64,000 bases of DNA. Source: Cinclus cinclus (lineage: Eukaryota > Chordata > Aves > Passeriformes > Cinclidae). Below are positions 49,170-58,400 of the stretch, piece by piece; within the stretch, counting starts at the first letter, position 1, and the number at the start of each line of letters is the position of its first letter. The DNA lies in contig NC_085071.1 of assembly GCF_963662255.1 (NCBI RefSeq), positions 4,118,701 to 4,182,700 on the forward strand, read 5' to 3'. The notes under the pieces were generated by a model. It had not been told where the DNA came from. It was given only the letters and a program-made list of their open reading frames with translations, and searched no databases. A program made the translations under genes and the position numbers.

Positions 49170-52100
49170 GTGAGTGTGCTCCATCCTGTCCTGTCCTGTA
49201 CCACAGCCACAACATCCCCAGCACCCTGCGCCTACCTGGGCTGGCCGTGGCCGCGGGGCAGGCAGGAGCGGCGGCAGCACAGAAGGCACGGGCAGGATGG
49301 GGCCTGGCATGTACCGGTGGCTTGCCCAACGCTCGATTCTTCCTCTCCAGAGACGGGGGGCCCGTCTAAGGGAAAAGGCTCGTCCCTGTGTCCTGCCTGG
49401 GCACTGAGGAGCTGAGATGGCTTTGTCACAGCTGTGCCCAGGATGTGACACGTTTTTCCTGCCCGCAGGGACACTGGGCTGCGCCTCGGTGACTGTGCGC
49501 TCCCACGTTGTGCCCCTGGGCTCGGATGTCACAGCGTCCTGCACCATCCAGAGAGAGCTCTGCCGCGGCTTGGAGCAGGAGAAGGTCCGGATCAGATGGA
49601 TGCTGGACAACAAGCTTGTGGCTGGGAGCCAGCACCAGGGTCCAGGGAGCACAGAGGTGTCCAACCTCACCCTGCCCCGGTTCAACCACACGCACGCCAG
49701 GCTGTGGTGCTGTGTGGAGTGGAATGGGACCAAGCAGCGCCTTAGCATGGCCGAGATCAGGGCGGGCTGTAAGTCTGATGCCACTATGGATCACCCTCCT
49801 CCCCAGCAGGGATGGGCACTTGCTCAGGCTCTTTCCCGGCTGTTCTTCCCCAGACCCTCCTGCGAAGCCCCTCAACCTCAGCTGTGCCCTGAACCTCAGT
49901 GACTACGGGCTGACGTGCCAGTGGGAGCAGGGAACCGACAGCCACCTCCCCACCAGTGTCACACTGAAGTGCACCGGGTAAGTCCCAGACCATGGTCCCC
50001 TATCAAACCCCATAGCAAGCCTCATCCTCTGCCAGAGGGACCCCAAGCCCACTGCTCTGTCTGCTGTAGGAGCAAAGGCCAGGCAGTGACAGGCTGTACC
50101 CCACGAGGTGGGCACAGCCACTGCACGGTGCCACGCCGGCTGCTCCAGCTGTACCGGCAAATGGAGATCTGGGTGTCTGCCACCAACGCCCTGGGCACAG
50201 CTGAGTCAGAACATCTCTGCATCGACCCCATGGACGTGGGTGAGTGATGACACAGAGGTCAGGGGCCAGGGAAGCTCGTCAGCAGTGACAGGGGTATTAA
50301 AGTGACATTAAAGCATGTCGGGCCTTGAGGTCACATTTTACGGGCAGGTGCCGTGATGAATGTCCTGCCGGGATGAATCGCTGCCTGTGCTGCATTACAG
50401 AGTGAGCAGCGTGTGCAGCGGGTTATGAGCTGCCAGTTGACCTGCTGCACTCCACAGCTCCTGCAGCAATTGATTACCCATTTATTCAGCAGGTCTATTA
50501 ATAATGGATCCAGTGCCTATAAACTATTTATAAAAGGAGCCTTTCCCAGATGGAGAGACTTATCCTCCCTGATCTGGGGCTGGGGAAGGGCTGGCCAGGA
50601 ACCAGCTGAGCCCTCCCATGGCTGTGCCACATTCTCACCCCCAAGCAGACCCAAATGTGGGGTGTTCCAGACACCAGATCCCATGGAATCTGTTTTCTCT
50701 GCATAGGCATTAATGAAAAGCTGTGCCATTGTTGTGCTCATGAGCATTACTCCATCCCAAGCAGGGACACCCACTGGCCACCAGCCATTCTCTGAAATGT
50801 TTTGGGGTGGTTTCCCCCTTGTCTTGCTGCAGCACCCTGGCTGCAACTCCTGGTGTTAACAGGCACATGAGAGGTCATGGTTCTGTGCACTGCCTGCCAC
50901 ACACCCTTCCAACTTTCTCCTGGTCTTCCTACAGCCAAGCTGGACCCCCCAACCCTGCAGAGCATCCAGTCCATCCCTTTCCAGACCGACTGCATTGCCC
51001 TGGCCTGGGATGCAGCGTGGGGCACAGAGCACATGGAGCTGCAGTGTGAGCTTCGCTACCGGGCTCCCGAGGACCCTGCCTGGGCCCTGGTGAGTGCTGC
51101 TGGGGCAGCGGGACAAGGCAGGAGCCGGGACCCTCCCTCTGCTCCAAGCAGTGGGAGAGGGAGGGTCCCCATGTGAGCGGGACAGCAAGGTGTCCCTCGG
51201 CGCCCACACCAGGGCGAGCCCCTGCCCGAGGCAGGAGCCGGCACAGCCCTCGTTCCGGCTGCCACCAGGTCACCGGCATCACCGGCCGGGCCGGCACCGC
51301 TCAGCGCTGCGGCTTCCTCTTCGGCACGCAGTACCAATTCCAGATGCGGTGCCGGCGGAACTCAGCATCGGCGTTGGCCTACTGGAGCGAGTGGAGCCCA
51401 GGCAGGAACTACACCACCCACGAGAAAGGTGAGCGTGACTCACTCGGGGGTCCCCTCTGCCGGAGCAGGTGGCACAGTGCTGGGGACACACGGCACAGTG
51501 CTGGGGACACTGCCACACAGCCCCTCTCAGTTCTCCCATCCCCCTCCCGATGCAGCCCCCACAGGGAAGCTGGACGCGTGGTGGGGGTCTCAGCTGGCCG
51601 GGACAGGGGGACAGCTGGAAGTGCAGCTGCGCTGGAAGGTGAGCAGGGGTGGGCAGGGGGTGCTGGAGATGCGGGGGCATTGCCTGAGATCCCCACAGGG
51701 ACTGACACCCGCACACCCTGCCCGCACTCAGGCCCCACGGCAGCGGGAGGCCAACGGGCGAGTGCTGGGCTACCGTGTCACCCTGAGCCCCCGGAGGAGG
51801 GGCAGGGACCCCCCCACCATCTGCAACACCACCCACACCCAGTGCAACTTCTCGGTGCCCGCGGGGACCAGAAGGGTCTATCTCTCAGCCTACAACAGCG
51901 CCGGCGAGTCGGCACCGACCGAGGTCATCCTCCTGGAGAGGAAAGGTGAGGGCAGTGCCCGAAACCTCCGCGTGCTCCCCAGGGCTCTGCTGCCCCCGAG
52001 CAGGCTGCCATGGAGTGCACAGCCAGGGCAAGGAGAGGGCGGACTCCAAACCCGGGCGCACAGGGGGTGATGTGGGAGAGGTGTTCCCCTCTCCCTCCAT

Positions 52101-54351
52101 CTCGGCTGCTTGTTCCGTGAAGGTCAGCCCCTGGCCGGGCTCCGGGCCGTGCCCGGGGGCGAGCACAGCCTCTGGGTGCACTGGGAGGCACCGCTGGCTC
52201 CAGTGATTGCCTACGTCCTGGAGTGGCAGCGGGTGACAACAGAGCCTGAGCACTGCAGTAAGTGCTGGCAGATGGAGCGTGACGGGGCAGCCACTACAGC
52301 CCTTATCCAGGGTAAGTGCGGGCTGCCCTGGGACCCTGACTCCCTGGTCAGCTGTCGCAGGGGGCTGGCACCCATCCTGACCAAACCAGGACCAAGCCCT
52401 TCCCCCAGCCCACTCCCCACCCTACCTCCTTCCTTCCCCCAGACCCATCCCCAGGGTAGGTGGGCTGGTGCCATGGGGCAGGGGCAGCACAGCTGGGGGG
52501 TCTCAGCAGCCCTGAACTCCTGGCCCTCTCTGCTCTCCATTGTAGATGGCATCGAGCCTTTCCAGCAGTACAACATCTCACTGTACCCTCTCTATGAGGG
52601 CACTGTCGGAGTGCCTGTCCACACCACAGCCTACTCCCAGCAGAAGGGTACGTGGGAAAGAAGACTGTCCTTCCAAAAGGAGGAACGACCCCTTCCCCAT
52701 GTACCCCAAATCCAGGGGCTGTCTAAAGAGCTCAGCTTGGGGAGCTGGATTTGTCTCATCTCTGAATGTGCTCTCAGCTCCCCTACAGCATGGGCAGGTC
52801 CTGACACCCACAGCTTGGGAGTGGGAACCCCGCTCATCAGTTCCCACCCGAGGTAGTGGCTCTGCTCAGCGCTTGGTCCCCCCCTTGTCCTGCTCTTTCC
52901 AGCACCATCCCATGCCCCGAAGCTTCACCTGAAGAGGATCAGCAAGTCAGAGGCTGAGCTGTGCTGGGACCCACTGCCTGTGGAGATGCAGAATGGCTTC
53001 ATCACTAGCTACACCATCTTCTGGGCTAACACCATCACCAACGGGGCCAGTGAGTCCTGCTGTTAGCACCACTGACCTCCCCCTCTGTCCCATCTCAGTG
53101 TGCTGGGTGGAGATATTAGGAGACTGTGCCCTTCTCAGAGAGGGTCAGGGAGTTTTATGGGTCAGTCACAGGGCTCCCTGCCAGCAGAGACCTGAGGGGC
53201 TGTGCAGGTGGCAGGATTCTGCCACACCATCAGCCCCATATGTCCCCAGGTGCCACCGTGAATCCTTCCCTCAGCTCCTTTGTCATCCAGGGGCTGAAGC
53301 CCTCGACCCTGTACAAGGTGCACATCATGGCATCCACAGCTGCCGGCAGCACCAATGGCACCATCCTGACCCTGGTGACCAGAGTCCTGGGTGAGGGCTG
53401 CAGCCACCCGGGGCAAGGGGGGAAGTGGGAGGGGACGTGCAGCCCCTTGTCCTGCCATGGCCTCATGGCACAGCACAGCTGGCGGTGCCCACTGCAGTTC
53501 CCTGTGACCCTATCCCATTTCCCAGATGACACCGAGATCCAGTTCCTCTTCCTGACCCTGGGGCTGGTTTTTGTCGTGCTCATGGTGTTGCTCATCTGCT
53601 TCCAGAAGAACGAGCGGTGAGTACCAGAGCCTCGCCCTGGGCTGGGTTGCCGGTGGGACAGGGTGGGCTTGCGGGGTGCTGACATCCCGCCGGGAGCTTA
53701 GCGGGAGCCAGTCCAGCACTGAGGCCACCCATTCCAGCCCGCCTCGCTGAGTCCCCTCATCCCCATGGTCCCCAGGATGAAGGAGCAGCTCTGGCCCAGT
53801 GTCCCTGACCCCGCCAACAGCAGCCTGGGCAAGTGGGTGCCGGCAGCGGTGCCGCAGGTGAGACAGGGCGGCTGCTCCCCAGCCCCCCAGTCCCCAAACA
53901 GCACTTGGCCCCTGTGAGGGACAGCAGGGGCAGATGGAACTAGCTGTGACCTCCCGCTGGTCCCCAGGAGCCGCTCCAGATCCTCGCCACGAGGGAGCTC
54001 GGTACAGCCACCATCTCCACAGTCACTGTGCTGGAAGGGGAACCGGGCAAGCAGCCGGGGAAGGAACCCCCCACCCTGCCCACCGCCCTCCCGGCGCTGC
54101 CCCGGCCGTACGTGCGGCAGGAGGGTCCCGAGGAGCCCGTGCAGTACGCGCGGGTTGGGGGTGCGGGGTACCGGGGCCAGCGGCTGCTCCCTGAGCCTGG
54201 TCCCCGGTTCTACGAGAACCTGCGAGGCGGCGGCGGCGGGGACGGCGCGGGTGAGTGGGGATTCCTCGAGGAGCCCCCCGCCACCTTCCCGCTGCTGCAG
54301 GGGCTCCGCATCGGCGGGGCCGAGGAGCCGCACGAGTGCCGGGCGGACTAG
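49100..54351 (+). CDS. CSF3R: Granulocyte colony-stimulating factor receptor (CSF3R), complete, 15 coding exons
   Basis: Class I cytokine receptor for G-CSF at the surface of myeloid cells, signalling through JAK/STAT. Coding exons: 49100-49169, 49469-49768, 49854-49977, 50070-50239, 50935-51089, 51269-51428, 51556-51638, 51732-51945, 52123-52311, 52546-52647, 52903-53049, 53250-53390, 53526-53616, 53776-53857, 53968-54351. All introns are GT-AG and all joins stay in frame, giving 803 residues against 836 in human. Domains: signal peptide (1 to about 24), Ig-like (about 25-124), cytokine-receptor module with paired Cys and CxW (C134, C145, W147) and WSEWS at 312-316, three fibronectin III domains (about 327-618), membrane segment 623-644, box 1 (W655-P661). 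Tail tyrosines are Y724 (YVRQ), Y736 (YARV), Y744 (YRGQ) and Y758 (YENL); the C-terminal [11 protein letters not shown] resembles the mammalian tail. The start at 49,100 has a strong Kozak context (A at -3, G at +4) and leads into the signal peptide. Coding-exon number equals human. Confidence 0.96.
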
Positions 54352-54465
54352 AGCGGGATGGAGCCGGGCAGCGACACCGGGTCCGCCAGCGGGAGCCTCG
54401 GGATGCGGGGTCCACCCGCGGGTTCCAGCCGCACCCCGGGGCGCTGCCCGGCTCCATCCCGCTCT
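54350..54465. repeat. 24-bp perfect inverted repeat overlapping the CSF3R stop codon
   Basis: Arms at 54,350-54,373 and 54,442-54,465 are perfect reverse complements (24 of 24) around a 68-base GC-rich spacer. Another five base pairs can extend inward after a short bulge (CCGGG at 54,377-54,381 with CCCGG at 54,435-54,439). The left arm includes the last two bases of the TAG stop codon. In mRNA this would form a very stable hairpin at the start of the 3' UTR. Confidence 0.9.
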
Positions 54466-54469
54466 GTGC

Positions 54470-54510
<41 letters not shown>

Positions 54511-54522
54511 TGTGTGTGTGTG

Positions 54523-54555
<33 letters not shown>

Positions 54556-54604
54556 ATGTGTGTGTGTGTGTGTGTGTATGTATATGTGCGTGTGTGCGTG
54601 TGTC
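54466..54604. repeat. (TG)n microsatellite in the CSF3R 3' UTR
   Basis: About 140 bases of alternating TG, with occasional CG, CA and TA steps, follow directly after the inverted repeat. The sequence is alternating purine-pyrimidine and so prone to form Z-DNA. The His-Thr-rich frames on the minus strand are artefacts of it. Confidence 0.95.
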
Positions 54605-54627
54605 CCCTCCCGACAGTCTCCTTCCGA

Positions 54628-54633
54628 AATAAA
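54628..54633 (+). terminator. CSF3R: CSF3R poly(A) signal AATAAA
   Basis: Canonical hexamer 277 bases after the stop codon and immediately downstream of the TG tract. It is the first AATAAA in the 3' UTR, so the transcript would end near 54,650. Confidence 0.75.
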
Positions 54634-54671
54634 CGGACGTGCTGAGAACAACCCGGGTGTCTCTGCTGGAA

Positions 54672-54870
54672 GGGGGTGGGAACAGGGACGGACGGGAGCC
54701 AGTAACAGGACCGGGACCTAGACGGGGTTGGAGATGGGGACGGGACCGAGACGGGGACAAGGATGAGGACGGGGGTACAGGTAGGGGACGAAACAGAGAC
54801 TGAGATGGATATCGGGACGGGATCTGGGCGGGGACGGGGACCAGAACGAGGATGGGGACAGTCAGGCGTC
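54672..54870. repeat. Degenerate GGGACG-type repeat
   Basis: Purine-rich stretch built from irregular copies of 'gggac', 'gagacgggga' and 'gatgggga' between the CSF3R poly(A) signal and the MRPS15 promoter. The period is loosely about six bases. On the plus strand it has many G-runs. Confidence 0.6.
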
Positions 54871-54879
54871 CGGGACCGG

Positions 54880-55420
54880 GGCGCAGCCGGAGGGAGGACC
54901 GGGATCCGGGATGTCATCGACGCGCTCGGCGCTCGCTCCCTCCGCCCTCTCTCGGCACTCGGCAGTCACGCCTGGGCAAGATGGCGGCGCCCATGGCGGT
55001 GTGGCGGTGAGCGCGGGCCATGCTGGCGCTGCTGGGCCGCGGCCTGGCCGGGCCGGCCCGCTCCGGCGCCGCCGTGCTGGGCAGGGCAGAGCCCGGTGAG
55101 CGGCACGGGGAGCTCGGGAGGCCGCTGGGAGGGAAGGTGGAAAGGGAAGAGGACCCCGCTGGAGGAGCTGAGGAGAGGCCGGGGCCGGGGTGGGAGCTGA
55201 AGATGCGGGGAAAGGAGCGGTGTGGGGGTCGGGGGTGAGCCGGGGACACTCAGGGGGACACACACCGGCCTCATGATCTGTCCCACCTGGAGCGAGACAG
55301 GGGGCCGGGGGCCTTTGGGGGTACCTGGGTGTGGGCAGGATGCCGGGGGTCCCTCGGAGCAGCAGGGGCGAGCGGGGGTGGCCGAGCCGGGCTCAGGTGT
55401 ATGGCCTGAAACAGATCCTG
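54880..55420 (+). promoter_or_regulatory. MRPS15: MRPS15 CpG-rich promoter with YY1-type element
   Basis: CpG-dense sequence spans exon 1. At 54,977-54,988 it contains CAAGATGGCGGC, the classical YY1 element found near the transcription start of many ribosomal and mitochondrial genes. That element also supplies an upstream ATG (54,981) opening a nine-codon frame that stops at 55,008-55,010, ten bases before the MRPS15 start. No TATA box was seen. Confidence 0.7.
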
Positions 55421-58400
55421 ATTGCAGCAGCACGGCCCTGAAAGAGCAGCTGGAAGAGTTTGATCTTGAAAGGTCAAAGAATGACGAAGTCCCGGCTGCT
55501 GGTGAATATTCGTGTCTGTACTGACCTGTGTCTGACAAAGATTGTCTCCGGGTTGTCCCCAGGTGTCACTGCCCTGAGCTCTGACACTGGGGTGGTCCAG
55601 AGCAGCCTCTCCACATCGCTAATGAGTTAATTAATCAGCTAATTGAGCAGTTTAAACTCTCTAAATGAACACATTTCCTCACACTGCCCAGTGTGTGCAG
55701 TCTGTTCTGCTGCTCTAGCCTCGGCATTTGCTCGCTCTCAAGCAGCACAGTTTGGTTGGTTTTAGCACCATGTGAGAGCCACACTGAACTATCCCACATT
55801 CCTCTGGGACTAAAGATCTGCCTGGTCACCCCATAGTCTCAATGCTCTGATCCCATACAGACTAAGCAGTATTTGATGTGCACACAAGTCTGATTTCTTT
55901 CTGTTTCTCCCACCCAGCCTTCAGTCCTGTGCTCCAGGCAGCCAGGGGCTATGCCAAAGCTGTAACAAAGAAGAGAAAAGGTATGTCAGGATCCACAGGA
56001 CCAAATGTTTTGCTGTTGACATGCTTAGAGCTGTACTCTCATGGCATAGAAATCATTCTAGAAATAGTTCCTTGCAAGTTCAGGAGTTACTCAAGAGATT
56101 CCCCTCCTCCTGAAGGTGGGGAAATGAACAATTGTCAGGAGGTCTGTGAGACAGGAGATCTGTGAGGATGGTGAGGCCCTGGCACAGGTTGCCCAGAAAA
56201 GCTGTGGCTGCCCCTGGATCCCTGGAAGTGTCCAAGGCCAGGTTAGACAGGGTTTGGAGCAACCTGGGATAGTGAAAAGTGTCCCTGCCTATGGCAGGGA
56301 GTGGAATCAGGTGGGCTTTAAGGTCCCTTCCACCACAAACTGTTTCAAACTGTTTATTCTGTGATCTGTGAGCTCGGTAGATTGTTGTAAATACATGTAC
56401 ACCATATTGTAAATCCACAGTGCTGAAGGGAAGAGACTGAACCTATTTTTTCACTCAGTTTCTGCCTTCTTGGCTGGGTCTGCTCAGTTCTTCTTGTTTG
56501 GAGCATAGAGCCAGAACGTTTCCTCTGATCTGGTTTGCAAGGTCAGAGCTCTGACTTTGTCCTGCTCTTCCTCAAATATTTATGTCTTTGTAGACATCCC
56601 CAGCCATCTGGATGACCTTCCTCCCAGCATGCTGAAGAAGGATTATGCCAGACTCCCAATAATGAACAGGTATGAACAGGGAGAGGGAGTGGCTGCTCAC
56701 TCCAGGGGTTTGTATCTTACATATAACCATGGTATGTAGAAGCTATCACCTGCTCACTAATTAATTATTAATGCTCTGTGGGTACAAAAATTGCAAAGTC
56801 AGTTTGAAAGCAAATATACAGCTACAGGCAGTGGTCAGGGCTTGATTGTTCACTCCATGTGAGGTCAAGTGCTGGTTGCCCACGTCCTTTGTGGGCTTTG
56901 AAGTCCACAAGAAAAAAAACAAGGAAATAATATTGAAATACTAGAAACAGTCATATTGCAAATCATCTGTGCCTCTGTGTCTTGAACTCGGGCGATGGAG
57001 AGTGTCATTAAACAACTCAACATGAATTCAGCTGCTGCCAAATCTGGGCTCTGGGACTCAGCACTGTTGTGCTCTGATGCAGAGCTGCTCGTGTGTGGTG
57101 CAGGGAGGGCCCCCAGTGGCCCGACTGTGACTTTCACTGCTCTCTGAAGGAACCAGTCTTAAAATTAAATATTTTTGCAGTAGAACTACTTGATACTCCT
57201 GTAATCCGAGCCATGATTTTGCTTAGGAAAGTGAGCAACAGTTTATGGCTGCCAGGTTTGGGAGGGGAGGAGAGTCCCTGTAAATTTGTAAAGTAAATTA
57301 AAGCTGAGAAAAGTGAGTATGTTCTGAGAATATGTTCTGAGAACCTGAATTTATTTCTGTTGTTAAATGGACTTGTTTCTAATTTGTTTATAAGATAATT
57401 TGTCATCTCCTTGCAGTGTGGATGATGTAGTGAAACGGCTGCTGTCCCTGGAAATGGCAAGTCAGGTCAGTGTCATTCAGCTTGCTTGAAAAAAAAATAG
57501 ATTTAATGAACATCTTTATGTGAGATTTGTCTTATGTTATTAAATATCTTTCACTTACTGTGTTTTAAGTGACTGAAAATATTTGGCTGATGAAATACAA
57601 TGATAAATCTGGTTTGCTCTTAAAATCTATCACACTAAAGTGGTAACAATTACATATTAAAATGAGAGAAGAAAGTATTCAGGGGTGACAGGGCAATGAG
57701 CTGTTCTGTTGCTGCTCATGACTGACCCCCTGTGTTCTAGAAACCATTGCACTGGACAGCAGATGTCCTTCAAGTTATTTTACCTTTCCATATGCCCAGA
57801 AAACAAACAGATAGGAAAGTGGCACAAAGATCTCTATGCCATTCCTCTACACTTACCACTTCAGCTTAAAAAGATAAAAAAGTAGCAAAAGCACTTACTA
57901 AAGGTCTGAATTGCAAAGCCTTTATCTGGGTGCTTGGGAAGAGAGCTGAGTGTCTCCGACCTCTAGTGTTCTGAGACAGTGACAACCTCTTTTCTGTGAC
58001 CCACAGAAGGAGAAGATGAAGGTAAAGACACAGCAGCTGGTGGAGAAGGTCAGGAGGTCTCCCAGTGACAATGGCTCCTTTGAGGTGCAAGGCAAGTTAA
58101 AAAAGGAAAGGGTATTGTTGGCGGGTGAAACATCTGTGCTTCTATTCAGCTGTTCCCACCCCAGCACTTCCAGTTTGCTGTATAATTCTGGAGAATCTCC
58201 TCCAGGAGAGCTGCTGAGAGGCAGGTAGCCTGCAGGATGCCCTGCAGGACTGCTACAGGTCTGGAAGTGTTGCAGAGGCTGCTGGGGTGCTTCCGAATTC
58301 CTGCTCCACATCCACCCTCCAAAGACAGTGTGTGCATCATTCTGCTTGGAGTGTTTCTGTGACATGAAGCACTGAGCAGCAGCTCTTAACAAAATGAACC

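Noticed and set aside
48927..49784. 285-codon minus-strand frame over the CSF3R 5' end
   Set aside because: Antisense of real CSF3R exons and introns in GC-rich DNA; no independent support.
53698..54651. A 317-codon minus-strand frame opposite the end of CSF3R
   Set aside because: It is the antisense of the CSF3R tail exons and the TG tract; its His/Thr-rich part is simple-repeat translation.
54981..55006. Alternative first exon of MRPS15 from ATG 54,981 with donor at 55,007
   Set aside because: The join to the next exon gives the wrong frame and loses LQAARGY; the ATG at 55,020 joins in frame.
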